A stretch of 64,000 nucleotides of DNA, taken from Thioclava sp. GXIMD2076 (GTDB lineage Bacteria > Pseudomonadota > Alphaproteobacteria > Rhodobacterales > Rhodobacteraceae). The notes beneath the pieces are model-generated. The model saw only the letters and a list, made by a program, of their open reading frames with translations, made no database searches and was not told the DNA's origin. This document shows, one piece after another, positions 37,983-47,510 of this stretch (position 1 is its first letter; each line of letters starts with the position of its first letter). The stretch is from assembly GCF_037949795.1 (NCBI RefSeq), contig NZ_CP149932.1, positions 2,097,001-2,161,000 of the forward strand, read 5' to 3'. A program made the translations under genes and the position numbers.

Positions 37983-38621
37983 ATGAAGCTGTTCGTTTAT
38001 GATCATTGTCCGTTCTGCGTGCGTGCGCGTATCCCCTTCGGTCTGAAAGACATTCCCTTCGATCTCGGGTTTCAGTTGAATGATGATGAAGAGACACCGA
38101 TCCGTATGATCGGGGCCAAAATGCTTCCCATCTTGCAAGATGATGGGAAGTATATGGCCGAGAGCCTTGATATTGTTCACTATCTTGATGCGCTCGACGG
38201 GCTTCCGGTTTTTGGGGGCGCGCCCGATCCTGCTTTGGTCGAGTGGCTGGAGAAATGGAACGATGTGATCAATGATCTGGTAATTCCACGCACCCCGGAC
38301 CCGGTCTATCCGGAATTCGCGAGCCCCGAAGCGATCGCCTATTTCACGCGCAAGAAAACCGCCACCTTTGGTGATTTCGATGGTTTGAAGGCCAGAACGC
38401 CGGAGTTGATTGCATCTCTCGAACTGGGGCTCGAGGCGCTGGTGCCGTTACTGCCGGATGCCGAGGGGGCCTCGATCAACGATATCCTGCTCTTTCCGGT
38501 TTTGCGGTCGCTTTCTGTGATGGACGGGATCCGCTATCCCGCCGCAGTCGATGCCTATCGCCACCGGATGGCTGAACGAAGCGGTGTGCCGTTGGTCAGT
38601 GCGCTTCGCGCGTCTTGTTAA
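37983..38621 (+). CDS. grxB: Glutaredoxin 2 (GrxB)
   Basis: A 212-residue protein with a glutaredoxin domain (active site C9-P-F-C12) and a C-terminal GST-like helical domain, as in E. coli Grx2. The M-L-P-I-L motif with the cis-Pro and E-S-L-D-I-V-H-Y-L-D complete the glutathione site. The ATG at 37983 has AAGGAG upstream and gives the family N-terminus; the frame is open to 37962. Confidence 0.93.
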   Translation: MKLFVYDHCPFCVRARIPFGLKDIPFDLGFQLNDDEETPIRMIGAKMLPILQDDGKYMAESLDIVHYLDALDGLPVFGGAPDPALVEWLEKWNDVINDLVIPRTPDPVYPEFASPEAIAYFTRKKTATFGDFDGLKARTPELIASLELGLEALVPLLPDAEGASINDILLFPVLRSLSVMDGIRYPAAVDAYRHRMAERSGVPLVSALRASC

Positions 38622-38630
38622 GTATTCCAG

Positions 38631-38657
38631 ACCGGTTTGGAGATTTTTCAAACCGGT
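38631..38657 (+). terminator. Hairpin after grxB
   Basis: A 9-bp stem (38631-38639 with 38649-38657) with a 9-base loop, 10 bases after the grxB stop. The T tail is poor, so termination strength is uncertain. Confidence 0.5.
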
Positions 38658-38759
38658 TTGAATGCTCTTACTATGTAATTTTTCGATATGCCGATGGGCC
38701 TCACTGAGACTGTAGGGATTATCACGCGCATGGTCCTCAGGTTTTTTCTCATTATCGCC

Positions 38760-38798
38760 ATCCAAAGCGCTTTGATTAGCTCTCAAAGCGCTTTGGAT
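38760..38798. repeat. 16-bp inverted repeat of two palindromes
   Basis: Two copies of the palindrome CAAAGCGCTTTG (38763-38774 and 38784-38795) have centres exactly 21 bp apart, and together form a 16-bp perfect inverted repeat with a 7-base spacer. It sits right after the stop of the small hpt-coupled gene. It may be a terminator-like hairpin or a two-site operator. Confidence 0.7.
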
Positions 38799-38977
38799 TA
38801 GTTAATCCGATGCCGGCCACCCGGTTGCATCTGCGCCCAATCCGGCCAAAGCCCGAGCCAATCGAGCCCCAGTATGAGCAGCGCACAGGCCGCGACGATC
38901 AGGACGATCCGCACCTGACGTTTGGAAGGAGGATGGCGAACCCATTTCGCCATCCGGAAGAACCAGATGAGGTTCAT
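38798..38977 (-). CDS. Small membrane protein coupled to hpt
   Basis: A 59-residue protein. Residues 1-20 are basic and amphipathic ([14 protein letters not shown]), then one membrane helix at about 22-39 ([17 protein letters not shown]), then a Trp-rich tail. Its ATG overlaps the hpt TGA (ATGA), so it is translated by coupling. Family not named, but the coupling, single helix and positive-inside charge make it a likely real gene. A different longer frame on the same strand is the shadow. Confidence 0.75.
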   Translation of the reverse strand: MNLIWFFRMAKWVRHPPSKRQVRIVLIVAACALLILGLDWLGLWPDWAQMQPGGRHRIN

Positions 38978-39522
38978 TGCACGTCATCCAGAAATCTAAC
39001 CGTCCCGATATAGGGCAGGTTACGGTGGCTCTGCGCGAAGTCCAGACCATAGCCGATTACGAACTCGTCGGGGATCTCGAAGCCGCACCAGTCAGCCTTC
39101 ACATCGACCTCGCGCCGCGAGGGCTTGTCAAGCATCGCGCAGCAGGCGATCTTTCGTGGACCGCGTGCCCGCAGCATCTCCATGATCTTTGAGATCGTAT
39201 GACCGGTATCGACGATATCCTCGACCACAAGCACATCCCGACCGCCGATATTTCCGCGTAAGTCCTTCAGAACACGAACTTCCCGTGAGGAGGTTGTCTC
39301 GTTTCCATAGCTCGACGCCTCGAGGAAATCGACCTCGCAGGGCAGGTCGATCTCGCGGATCAGATCGGCTATGAACACAAAAGATCCACGCAGAAGCCCT
39401 ATCACCACCAGTTTGTCAGTGCCTTGGAAATGTTCGGTAATCTCGGCGGCCAGAGTTTCGACCCGTGCCGCGATCTGCTTGGCCGAGATAAAGGTTTCGA
39501 TCTCATAGGGACGATCAGTCAT
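38974..39522 (-). CDS. hpt: Hypoxanthine phosphoribosyltransferase
   Basis: Purine salvage enzyme making IMP (and GMP) from PRPP and base, 182 residues. PRPP-binding [13 protein letters not shown] near residue 98 and the N-terminal L-L-R-G-S-F-V-F near residue 46. The ATG at 39522 has AGGAG nine bases before it; a frame open to 39609 adds an unlikely extension. Confidence 0.95.
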   Translation of the reverse strand: MTDRPYEIETFISAKQIAARVETLAAEITEHFQGTDKLVVIGLLRGSFVFIADLIREIDLPCEVDFLEASSYGNETTSSREVRVLKDLRGNIGGRDVLVVEDIVDTGHTISKIMEMLRARGPRKIACCAMLDKPSRREVDVKADWCGFEIPDEFVIGYGLDFAQSHRNLPYIGTVRFLDDVQ

Positions 39523-39632
39523 CGTATTGCGCTCCTTTGCAGAGCCGGTCCGGTTGATCGGCTCTTGAATCTCCCTTCGTTTATCGCAAGTAAAGGGGCG
39601 GCGAAACAAGGGTAACGGGAAGAAGGTCGGCT

Positions 39633-40088
39633 ATGCCTAAACAATCTGACAGCCGCGTGCTGCCGTATACGGCACAGCAAATGTATGATTTGGTGGCTGA
39701 TGTGCAGAGCTATCCGAAATTCCTGCCTTGGAACTCGGCCGCACGTATCCGCTCGACGACTGAGCAGCCCGATGGGTCAACGGTGATGCTCGCGGATCTG
39801 GTGATCTCGTTCAAGGTCTTCCGCGAGCGCTTTGGCTCGCGCGTGACGCTTTGGCCCGAGACAAAGCATATTGACACCGAATATCTTGACGGGCCGTTTA
39901 AATATCTCAAAAGCACCTGGGATTTCGAGGATCTGCCCGAGGGCGGCTGCAAGGTTGATTTCTTTGTTGATTTCGAGTTCAAGAACAAGATCTTGCAAGG
40001 CGTTATTGGCACGGTTTTCAATGAGGCAATGCGCCGGATCGTGAAGGCCTTCGAGGACCGCGCACATGATCTATACGGTGTGAAGTAA
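39633..40088 (+). CDS. RatA/COQ10 family START-domain protein
   Basis: A 151-residue protein of the polyketide cyclase/START fold. Y-T-A-Q-Q-M-Y-D-L-V-A-D-V-Q-S-Y-P-K-F-L-P-W and the Y-L-D-G-P-F-K-Y-L segment are diagnostic for the RatA/Coq10 group. In bacteria it is annotated either as a ribosome-association toxin or as a ubiquinone-binding protein; for a Rhodobacteraceae respirer the quinone role is as likely. Divergent from hpt, and ends at a strong terminator. Confidence 0.92.
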   Translation: MPKQSDSRVLPYTAQQMYDLVADVQSYPKFLPWNSAARIRSTTEQPDGSTVMLADLVISFKVFRERFGSRVTLWPETKHIDTEYLDGPFKYLKSTWDFEDLPEGGCKVDFFVDFEFKNKILQGVIGTVFNEAMRRIVKAFEDRAHDLYGVK

Positions 40089-40115
40089 ATACGCCAACCG
40101 GTTGCCAGACAGATA

Positions 40116-40141
40116 AAAAGCCGCCCCGAGGGGCGGCTTTT
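40116..40141. terminator. Bidirectional Rho-independent terminator
   Basis: An 11-bp stem (40116-40126 with 40131-40141), CGAG loop, flanked by A and T runs, between the converging RatA-type and amtB genes. Confidence 0.9.
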
Positions 40142-40147
40142 CCGGTC

Positions 40148-41326
40148 TCAGGATGTATGGTCGTAGGCGCGTTCGCCATGGGCGGCGAGATCGAGCCCGC
40201 TATTCTCGTCTTCCGAGGAGACTCGCATCGGGAAGACGAGACCGACGAGCTTGGCGATGATCCAGCTGAGGACGATCGTATAGACGCCCACCATGATGAG
40301 TGCGCCCAGTTGGGCGATCCATGCGCCATGGCCCAGAGCCGCGATCATGATGGTGCCAAAAATTCCACCCACGCCGTGCACGGCAAATACATCGAGCGAG
40401 TCGTCGATCTTCAGCTGGTCGCGGAGCAGGATCACGGCTTCCTGACACAGAATACCGGCGATGGCGCCTATCAGGAGCGCCTCCAGAGGGCCAACATAGC
40501 CGGAGGCGGGGGTGATGGAGGCCAGTCCCGCGATCGTGCCGGTCACCAGACCGATCAGGCTGGATTTGCCGAATTTGATCCGCTCCCAGAGCGCCCAGGA
40601 GAGTGAGGCGGCGGCCGCGGAAATATGGGTGACGGTGATCGCCATTGCCGCGCCACCATCGGCGGCAAGCTGCGAGCCACCATTGAAACCGAACCATCCG
40701 ACCCAGAGCATGCCCGCACCGATGGCCACCAACACCGGCGCATGCGGCGGGGTGTGACGCTTCGCGCGCGGTCCGACCATGACGGCCAGAAGAAGGGCTG
40801 CGAGGGCTGCGGTTTCGTGCACGACGATGCCGCCTGCGAAATCCTTGGTGCCGACCGCGCCGAAGATGCCTCCATCGGCCATCATGCCACCGCCCCAGAT
40901 CCAGTGTGTAACGGGCGCGTAAACGGCGAGTAGCCACAGGGCACAAAAGCTCAGCACAAAGGCAAAATTGATCCGCTCGACAAAAGCGCCGAGGATCAGT
41001 GCCGGAGTGATGATCGCGAAGGTCATCTGGAAAGCGAAGAAGCAGATTTCGGGAATTGTCCCGCGGAGATCGTCAGGGGTGATGCCGATCAGGGCGAATT
41101 TGCCCAAACCGCCCCAGAAACCGTCGCCGCTGCCGAAGGCCATCGAATAGCCGAAGAGCAGCCAAAGGAGGCTCATCAGACAGGCAACGGCAAAACATTG
41201 CATGAATACCGAGAGCACGTTCCGCGCCCTGACAAGACCGCCATAGAACAGGGCAAGCCCTGGTAATGTCATGAACAGGACCAAGGCTGTCGCAACCATG
41301 ACCCATGCCGTATCTGCTCCGCTCAT
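40148..41326 (-). CDS. amtB: Ammonium transporter AmtB
   Basis: A 392-residue ammonium channel with about eleven membrane helices. F-Y-G-G-L-V-R-A-R-N-V near residue 28, the pore-lining H in I-V-V-H-E-T-A-A near residue 168, and W-V-G-W-F-G-F-N-G-G-S near residue 203. At this length it lacks a cleaved signal peptide. glnK, its usual partner, is not next to it; the upstream gene on the strand is cinA. Confidence 0.95.
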   Translation of the reverse strand: MSGADTAWVMVATALVLFMTLPGLALFYGGLVRARNVLSVFMQCFAVACLMSLLWLLFGYSMAFGSGDGFWGGLGKFALIGITPDDLRGTIPEICFFAFQMTFAIITPALILGAFVERINFAFVLSFCALWLLAVYAPVTHWIWGGGMMADGGIFGAVGTKDFAGGIVVHETAALAALLLAVMVGPRAKRHTPPHAPVLVAIGAGMLWVGWFGFNGGSQLAADGGAAMAITVTHISAAAASLSWALWERIKFGKSSLIGLVTGTIAGLASITPASGYVGPLEALLIGAIAGILCQEAVILLRDQLKIDDSLDVFAVHGVGGIFGTIMIAALGHGAWIAQLGALIMVGVYTIVLSWIIAKLVGLVFPMRVSSEDENSGLDLAAHGERAYDHTS

Positions 41327-41454
41327 CCGATTTCCTCCGTGAAAGATCGCGCCGAGGCGGCATATATCCTATGGAAGACCGGTAAAGGGGCAAATCGCCA
41401 ATAATGGCGGTTAATATGTAGTCGTTATGAAGAAAGATTACATATTGTGCATAA

Positions 41455-41487
41455 ATTTCGGCTCCATGATCAATTTTGCGCCGAAAT
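41455..41487 (-). terminator. Hairpin after the cinA-like gene
   Basis: An 8-bp stem (41455-41462 with 41480-41487) with a 17-base loop, directly after the cinA stop on the minus strand and before the amtB leader. AT-rich tail but long loop. Confidence 0.45.
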
Positions 41488-41503
41488 AAAAATATAAATA
41501 TGC

Positions 41504-41977
41504 TTATTTAACAGACGTCAGGATTAAAGAAAGGGCGTGTTCACGGGTGTGGTGGCGGACAAGTCCGCGTCCGATTGCACCGTAATCGCAGGTCCATGTC
41601 TGTGGCGGGGCCCCTGTGCGGGCCAGTCCGAAACAGACGCGGCCTTCGGGTTTGTGCTCGGAGCCTCCGGGACCCGCGATGCCCGTGACCGAAACGGCAA
41701 TCGCTGCCCGGCTATGGGCGAGGGCGCCTGCGGCCATAGCAGACGCGACCTCTTCCGAGACAGCACCATACTGGGCGATGGTTTCTGCGGGCACGCCCAG
41801 CATCTCGGTCTTGGCCGCGTTGGAATAGGTGACAAAGCCACGCTCGAACACGGCAGAGGATCCTGCGATATCGGTCAGTGCCGCCGCGATCATGCCGCCT
41901 GTGCAACTTTCAGCCGTGGCAATCATGAGGCCTCTGGCTTTGGCGGCGGCTATTACGAGGGGGGCAAGATCGGACAT
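41504..41977 (-). CDS. pncC: CinA-type nicotinamide-nucleotide amidase (PncC)
   Basis: A 157-residue stand-alone CinA C-terminal domain. A-E-S-C-T-G-G near residue 22, Y-S-N-A-A-K near residue 50, [10 protein letters not shown] near residue 95. It deamidates nicotinamide mononucleotide to recycle the pyridine nucleotide ring. Follows pgpA after 13 bases, as in the ispDF-pgpA-cinA operons of this family. Confidence 0.93.
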   Translation of the reverse strand: MSDLAPLVIAAAKARGLMIATAESCTGGMIAAALTDIAGSSAVFERGFVTYSNAAKTEMLGVPAETIAQYGAVSEEVASAMAAGALAHSRAAIAVSVTGIAGPGGSEHKPEGRVCFGLARTGAPPQTWTCDYGAIGRGLVRHHTREHALSLILTSVK

Positions 41978-41990
41978 GGCGGCCTCCGGC

Positions 41991-42482
41991 TCAGGACATC
42001 AGGATCAGGGGGATATGGTAGAGGGCTGCGAGGATGATCGTGCAGATGCCGGCAAAGACGCCGGCGATCAGATCGTCCAGCATCACGCCCTGCGGTGTAT
42101 GCAGACGATCCGCCCAACCCACGAGTGAGGGCTTCCAGATATCGAAGAGCCGGAACAGCAGGAAGGCCGCGATAGGCCCCGGCCAGACCATGGACATATC
42201 GCGCATGTAGAAGCCCACGGCAGGGAACAGCATGGCCAGCCAGAGCCCTGCGACCTCGTCGATCACGATCTCGGACGGATCATCGGAGGGGCGGTCCTTC
42301 AGCTCGGCAGGGACCGTGATGAACCCCACCACCGTTGCCAGAACAAAGGCAATAACCAGCGGCCAGAAGCCCAGCCAATGCTCTATCGCCCAGCCGACGA
42401 TCAACGCGGCAAGCGACCCCCAAGTGCCCGAGGCCGGTTTCAGCTTGCCCGACCAGAAGAAGGTATTGATGAAATTCAGCAT
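41991..42482 (-). CDS. pgpA: Phosphatidylglycerophosphatase A
   Basis: Membrane phosphatase making phosphatidylglycerol, 163 residues. A-S-G-T-W-G-S near residue 17 and the catalytic [10 protein letters not shown] near residue 70 are present, with four hydrophobic segments. GGAGACATCC precedes the ATG. Confidence 0.94.
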   Translation of the reverse strand: MLNFINTFFWSGKLKPASGTWGSLAALIVGWAIEHWLGFWPLVIAFVLATVVGFITVPAELKDRPSDDPSEIVIDEVAGLWLAMLFPAVGFYMRDMSMVWPGPIAAFLLFRLFDIWKPSLVGWADRLHTPQGVMLDDLIAGVFAGICTIILAALYHIPLILMS

Positions 42483-42518
42483 GGATGTCTCCTTGGGGGC
42501 GCAGATAGGACGGCGAGC

Positions 42519-43682
42519 TTACTCGGCAATCAGGGTGACGGTGGCGATGGAGGCGATGCCCTCCTCGCGGCCGGTAAAGCCGAGACGTTCGGAGGTGGTG
42601 GCCTTGACCGATACACGGTCCGGCTCGATCTCCATGATGCGCGCCAGCTCGGCCATCATCTCGGGCGCATGGGCCCCGACCTTGGGGCGCTCGCAGATCA
42701 GGGTGACATCGGCATTACCGATCCGGTAGCCCATCTTGCGCGCGAGTTTTGCGGCATGGTCGAGGAAGATCCAGCTGGCCGCGCCCTTCCATTGCGGATC
42801 ACTGGGCGGGAAATGCCGTCCGATATCGCCCTGCGCCAAAGCGCCATAGATCGCATCGGTCAGCGCATGCATGCCCACATCGGCATCCGAATGGCCTAAA
42901 AGCGCTTTGGAATGCGGAATCTTCACGCCGCACAGCACCACATGGTCGCCCTCGGTGAAAGCATGCACATCATAGCCATTGCCCAGTCTTACATCCATTG
43001 CGGCATCCTTTCTTGCTCGCAGGATCGCCTCGGCGCGGGCGAAATCTGCGGGATAGGTGATCTTGAGATTATCTTCATGCCCAAGCGTGATCGCGACGTC
43101 CATCCCCGCCATGCGCGCAATCTCCACATCATCGGCGGCAGGGCCCTCATGGGCGCGGTGCGCGGCGAGGATGGCGTCGAAGCGGAACCCCTGCGGGGTC
43201 TGCGCACGGTAGAGGCCCGTGCGGTCGCGTGTGCCGCTGACCAGATCCTGCGCGCCGGTCCAGAGCGCATCCGAGACGGGCAGGGCCGGTGCTGCTGCAG
43301 GATGGTCGTCGAGTGCGTGCAGAACGCCTGTCAGCACCTCGGCGGGCAGCAAGGGGCGCGCTCCGTCATGGATCAACACTTTGCTTATATTCTGGTCGGC
43401 AAGGGCCTCCAAAGCGTTTCGGACAGACGCATCACGGGTGTTGCCGCCCGCAACCAGCGTAACTGCTCCGCCGGTTAGTGCCAGCCCCCGCGCCATATCA
43501 TCGGGATGCAGCACCACGACGACGCGTGCACATTCGGCATTGGCGGAGGCTAACGCCTTATAGCAGCTTGCAATCGTATGACGCAGCACGGGTTGGCCGG
43601 CAAGCATCTGCCACTGTTTGGGCTCCTCGCCACCGGCGCGTGTGCCACGCCCAGCTGCGACGATTATCATCGCGATCGACAT
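42519..43682 (-). CDS. ispDF: Bifunctional IspD/IspF (MEP isoprenoid pathway)
   Basis: A 387-residue fusion. The N-terminal half is IspD (2-C-methylerythritol 4-phosphate cytidylyltransferase; I-V-A-A-G-R-G-T-R near residue 7). The C-terminal half is IspF (cyclodiphosphate synthase): G-Y-D-V-H-A-F near residue 233, with Asp and His as zinc ligands, and L-G-H-S-D-A-D-V near residue 258. Fusion is usual in this family. The ATG at 43682 has AAGAGG five bases upstream; the frame opens to 43697. Confidence 0.95.
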   Translation of the reverse strand: MSIAMIIVAAGRGTRAGGEEPKQWQMLAGQPVLRHTIASCYKALASANAECARVVVVLHPDDMARGLALTGGAVTLVAGGNTRDASVRNALEALADQNISKVLIHDGARPLLPAEVLTGVLHALDDHPAAAPALPVSDALWTGAQDLVSGTRDRTGLYRAQTPQGFRFDAILAAHRAHEGPAADDVEIARMAGMDVAITLGHEDNLKITYPADFARAEAILRARKDAAMDVRLGNGYDVHAFTEGDHVVLCGVKIPHSKALLGHSDADVGMHALTDAIYGALAQGDIGRHFPPSDPQWKGAASWIFLDHAAKLARKMGYRIGNADVTLICERPKVGAHAPEMMAELARIMEIEPDRVSVKATTSERLGFTGREEGIASIATVTLIAE

Positions 43683-43801
43683 CGAAACCTCTTGCACGTC
43701 GAAATCTTTGCCAAAGCCTTAGGCGATGCGGAAGTTCTGTGCAATCAGAACAGGCTTTTATTGAAATGCGGTCGATTTCCGCGTATATTTGCATAATAAT
43801 T

Positions 43802-43830
43802 AGGCAGGTGCATATTTTTCCTGCCTTTTT
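43802..43830 (+). terminator. Terminator-like hairpin upstream of dusB
   Basis: Stem 43802-43808 with 43820-43826, 11-base loop, then TTTTT to 43830, on the plus strand 80 bases before dusB. Upstream, a GTTCTG/CAGAAC hairpin (about 43733-43750) could be an alternative fold. It could end a leader RNA or serve as an attenuator. Confidence 0.5.
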
Positions 43831-43910
43831 AACGGGAGATTCGCCTCAGAGGATTTGTGATTCAGCCGATGAGGCGGTAGCAGAAAACCAGAGTTATTTC
43901 GGGATGGTCC

Positions 43911-44885
43911 GTGTCTATTCAGCTTCAAGATGTCTCTATCGATCCGCCGGTGCTACTGGCACCTATGGCCGGAATAACGGATAAGCCGTTCCGCAGCCTT
44001 GTTGGGGGCTTTGGGGCGGGGCTCGTTGTGTCCGAGATGGTGGCCTCGGGCGAGATGCTGACGGCCAAGCCCTCGGTACGGGCCAAGGCGCGCACGGATA
44101 TGTCGCTCGATATGCCCTCCTCGGTCCAGCTGGCGGGGCGCGAGGCGCAGCCTATGGGCGAGGCGGCCAAGCTGGTCGCCGGAATGGGCGCGCGGGTGAT
44201 CGATATCAATATGGGCTGTCCGGCGAAGAAGGTGACGGGCGGGGCGTCGGGCTCGGCGCTGATGCGCAACCCCGATCATGCGCTGACGCTGATCGAGGCG
44301 GTGGTTGCCGCCGTCGATGTGCCGGTCACGCTGAAGATGCGCCTTGGCTGGTGCGATGACAGCCGCAATGCGGCCGAGATCGCGCGCCGTGCCGAGGCTG
44401 CAGGCGTCCAGATGATCGTCGTGCATGGCCGCACACGCATGCAGTTCTACAAGGGCAGTGCCGATTGGGCCGCGATCCGCGAGGTCGTGGAGGCCGTCGA
44501 TATTCCGGTGATTGCCAATGGCGATATCACCAGTGCGGCCAGCGCCCGCGCCGCGCTTGAACAGAGCGGGGCTGCGGGGGTGATGATCGGACGTGGTATT
44601 CAGGGGCGGCCATGGCTTTTAGCGCAGATTGCCCATGAGATCCACGGCACGCCTGCGCCTGCGATCCCGGAGGGGATGGATCTGGCCCAGATGATCCTTG
44701 GCCATTACGAAGAGATTTTAAGGTTTTACGGCGCGGAGCTGGGCCTGCGGCTCGCCCGCAAGCATCTGGGCTGGTATGCCGAGGCTGCCGGTGCGCCGCT
44801 GCGTGACGAAATGGTGCGGGCCCAGACGCCGGAGGCCACGCGCGCTCTGATTCTGGCCGCTTTTGGTGAGAGGATGGCTGCGTGA
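43911..44885 (+). CDS. dusB: tRNA-dihydrouridine synthase DusB (NifR3)
   Basis: A 324-residue flavoprotein; L-A-P-M-A-G-I-T-D-K-P-F near residue 17, catalytic Cys in M-G-C-P-A-K-K-V near residue 102, and V-H-G-R-T-R-M-Q-F-Y-K-G near residue 172. The start is a GTG. It overlaps ntrB by 4 bp. This is the nifR3-ntrB-ntrC order first described in Rhodobacter capsulatus. Confidence 0.95.
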   Translation: MSIQLQDVSIDPPVLLAPMAGITDKPFRSLVGGFGAGLVVSEMVASGEMLTAKPSVRAKARTDMSLDMPSSVQLAGREAQPMGEAAKLVAGMGARVIDINMGCPAKKVTGGASGSALMRNPDHALTLIEAVVAAVDVPVTLKMRLGWCDDSRNAAEIARRAEAAGVQMIVVHGRTRMQFYKGSADWAAIREVVEAVDIPVIANGDITSAASARAALEQSGAAGVMIGRGIQGRPWLLAQIAHEIHGTPAPAIPEGMDLAQMILGHYEEILRFYGAELGLRLARKHLGWYAEAAGAPLRDEMVRAQTPEATRALILAAFGERMAA

Positions 44886-45940
44886 CACTGCCTGCCCCCG
44901 GCGTAATCTGGAATTCCCTGCCTATTCCGGCACTTCTGATCGACCGAGACGATTGTGTGAGCGAGGTGAACCCTTCGGCCGAGCAGTTTCTCAACCTCTC
45001 GGCGCGCGCGATGCAGGGCAAATCGGTCTCCGAGCGGCTGGCGATCAATGCGCCTCTCGAGGAGATCTTCGCCCGCACCCGCGCTGGTCAGACCACCGTT
45101 TTCGTCAATGATGTCGAGGTGACGACAGGAGAGAAAGCGCCGGTGCAATGCAATCTGCAGACCTCGACGCTGGGCTCCGATCCCGACCAGATCCTGTTCC
45201 TGATTACTCCGCGCGAGCTGTCTGACCGTCTTGGCCGTGCCAATATGGCCAAATCTGCCGCGCGCTCGGCGATCGGTATGGCCGAGATGCTGGCCCACGA
45301 GATCAAGAATCCGCTGGCCGGTATCGCGGGGGCGGCCCAGCTGCTGTCGATGGGACTGACCGGCGAGGATCTGGAACTGACCGACCTCATCGTCGACGAG
45401 ACGCGGCGTGTGGTAAAGCTTCTGGAGCAGGTCGAGCAGTTCGGCAATGTCCGGCCGCCCGAGAAAAAGCCGGTGAACATCCATGATGTGCTGGACCGCG
45501 CACGCAAATCGGCGGAGGTCGGGTTCGGCGGGCATATGGAGATCCGCGACGATTACGATCCGTCGCTGCCGTTGACGCTGGGCGATGCCGACCAGTTGGT
45601 GCAGGTGTTCCTGAACCTTCTGAAAAATGCCAGCCAGGCCGCGAAAACCGAAGGCACAATCACGATCCGGACCTTTTACGAGCACAAGCTGCGCATCCGG
45701 ACGGCAGATGGCCGCGGGAAGGCTTTGCCCCTGCAGGTCGAGATCATCGATGACGGTCCGGGCATTCCGGCCGATATCGCTGCTAATGTTTTCGAGCCTT
45801 TCGTTTCAGGGCGCGAGAACGGCACGGGGCTTGGCCTCGCGCTCGTGTCCAAAATTATTTCCGACCATGACGGCTGGATCAATCTCGATTCCGTCCCCGG
45901 TCGGACCGTTTTCCGTATTTCTCTGCCAGTCGCCCGATAA
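44882..45940 (+). CDS. ntrB: Nitrogen regulation sensor kinase NtrB
   Basis: A 352-residue soluble kinase/phosphatase of NtrC, itself controlled by PII. PAS domain residues 1-120; H box L-A-H-E-I-K-N-P-L near residue 137; N box [14 protein letters not shown] and N-G-T-G-L-G-L-A glycine boxes. GTG start overlapping dusB. ntrC follows after 14 bases. Confidence 0.95.
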   Translation: MTLPAPGVIWNSLPIPALLIDRDDCVSEVNPSAEQFLNLSARAMQGKSVSERLAINAPLEEIFARTRAGQTTVFVNDVEVTTGEKAPVQCNLQTSTLGSDPDQILFLITPRELSDRLGRANMAKSAARSAIGMAEMLAHEIKNPLAGIAGAAQLLSMGLTGEDLELTDLIVDETRRVVKLLEQVEQFGNVRPPEKKPVNIHDVLDRARKSAEVGFGGHMEIRDDYDPSLPLTLGDADQLVQVFLNLLKNASQAAKTEGTITIRTFYEHKLRIRTADGRGKALPLQVEIIDDGPGIPADIAANVFEPFVSGRENGTGLGLALVSKIISDHDGWINLDSVPGRTVFRISLPVAR

Positions 45941-45954
45941 AAGGAGTAGCCCCG

Positions 45955-47334
45955 ATGGATGGTACAGTCCTTGTAGCTGATGACGATCGCACGATCCGTA
46001 CTGTTTTGACCCAAGCCCTGACGCGGGCGGGGTGCCGTGTTCACGCAACCGCGTCGCTGACCACGCTGATGCGCTGGGTCGAAGAGGGCAAAGGCGATCT
46101 GGTGATCTCCGATGTGATGATGCCCGATGGCAATGGTCTCCAACAGCTCCCCAAGATCGCGGAGCACCGTCCGGGCATGCCAGTGATCGTGATCTCGGCG
46201 CAGAACACCATCATGACGGCGGTGCAGGCGGCCGAAGCGGATGCTTATGACTACCTGCCCAAGCCTTTCGATCTGCCCGATCTGATGAAGCGGGCCCAAA
46301 AGGCTTTGGAGCAGAAGCGCAAACAGCAGGTCTCGCCGCCCAAACCGGTCGAAATCGAGGTCCGCGAACCGCAATCCGATCTGCCGCTGGTGGGTCGCAC
46401 GCAGGCGATGCAGGCGCTTTACCGGCTTGTTGCACGGGTGATGAATGCCGATCTGCCGGTGCTGATACTTGGGGAATCCGGAACCGGAAAATCGCTGATC
46501 GCGCGGGCTATTCATGATTTCTCCGATCGCCGCACCCTGCCATTCGTGGTCGCTCAGGCCTCCGATCTGCAAGGGGCCGAAGGGGCGTCCTCGCTGATCA
46601 GCCGCGCCAAAGGCGGTAGCCTCGTCTTTGACGAGGTGGGCGATTATGACGATGAGACCCAAGCGAAGATCGTGCGTCTTCTCGATAGCCTTCCCGATCC
46701 GGCGCCGCGTATCATGGCCACGACGCAGGTCGATCTGGCCGCGCTGATGGAAGCCGACAAGTTCCGGCAGGATCTGTATTACCGCTTGGGCGGTGTGACG
46801 CTGGCGGTGCCGCCGCTGCGAGAGCGTGTCGAGGATATTCCGCTTCTGGCCGAGCATTTTCTGGGGCGTTCCGAGACGGAAGGCCTCGGCCATCGCCTCT
46901 TCTCGACCGAGGCCATGGCGCTCGTGCGGGCCTATGCATGGCCGGGTAACGTGCGCCAGCTCGAGAATACGATCCGCCGTCTCGTGGTGACCTCGTCCGA
47001 GGACGAGATTTCGCGCAACGAGGTCGAAGCCGTTCTGGGCAACCAACCCGCAGTCGAACCGCTGCGCCCGGGTGGAGAGGGCGAGAAGCTGTCGGCCTCC
47101 ATAGCGCGCCATCTGCGCCGTTATTTTGATCTGCATGGTGGCAACCTTCCGGCGCCCGGTCTCTATGACCGGATCCTGAAGGAGATGGAAGCGCCGCTGA
47201 TCGAGATTGCGCTCGATGCGACAGGGGGCAATCAGGCCCGCTGCGCCGATCTGCTGGGGATCAACCGCAATACCCTGCGCAAGAAAATCACCGATCTCGA
47301 CATCCAAGTTACGCGCCGCCGTAAGCTGACCTGA
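45955..47334 (+). CDS. ntrC: Nitrogen regulator NtrC, GAFTGA-less
   Basis: A 459-residue response regulator: receiver (Asp53 in I-S-D-V-M), AAA+ domain (Walker A G-E-S-G-T-G-K-S at 173-180; Walker B around 221-228) and a C-terminal Fis-type helix-turn-helix ([19 protein letters not shown]). Between residues 200 and 220, where sigma-54 activators carry the GAFTGA loop, the sequence is short and lacks it. R. capsulatus NtrC shares this loss and works with the housekeeping sigma factor. Confidence 0.93.
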   Translation: MDGTVLVADDDRTIRTVLTQALTRAGCRVHATASLTTLMRWVEEGKGDLVISDVMMPDGNGLQQLPKIAEHRPGMPVIVISAQNTIMTAVQAAEADAYDYLPKPFDLPDLMKRAQKALEQKRKQQVSPPKPVEIEVREPQSDLPLVGRTQAMQALYRLVARVMNADLPVLILGESGTGKSLIARAIHDFSDRRTLPFVVAQASDLQGAEGASSLISRAKGGSLVFDEVGDYDDETQAKIVRLLDSLPDPAPRIMATTQVDLAALMEADKFRQDLYYRLGGVTLAVPPLRERVEDIPLLAEHFLGRSETEGLGHRLFSTEAMALVRAYAWPGNVRQLENTIRRLVVTSSEDEISRNEVEAVLGNQPAVEPLRPGGEGEKLSASIARHLRRYFDLHGGNLPAPGLYDRILKEMEAPLIEIALDATGGNQARCADLLGINRNTLRKKITDLDIQVTRRRKLT

Positions 47335-47342
47335 AAGTGACA

Positions 47343-47371
47343 CCGCCCGAACCTGTTTCGGGCGGCTTTTT
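47343..47371 (+). terminator. Terminator after ntrC
   Basis: A 9-bp stem (47343-47351 with 47357-47365), 5-base loop and CTTTTT tail, eight bases after the ntrC stop codon. It separates dusB-ntrBC from ntrYX. Confidence 0.9.
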
Positions 47372-47510
47372 GCCCAAGAATTGATTTAATTAGTATGTCC
47401 GAGGCTTTATGAGCGTGACACTCCTGCCGCGCTGATGTATTATGGCAACATAAAGCAAGAGGCAGGCCCATTGTAGGCCGCCCGGTTTTTCCGAAGTCTC
47501 GGGGGCGGCA

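Noticed and set aside
38802..39050. Minus-strand frame of 82 codons
   Set aside because: Out of phase with both hpt and the 59-residue membrane protein; the latter has coupling and a membrane helix.
45676..47343. Minus-strand frame of 555 codons opposite ntrB/ntrC
   Set aside because: Lies across the ntrB-ntrC junction on the opposite strand; no motif and shadow-like composition.
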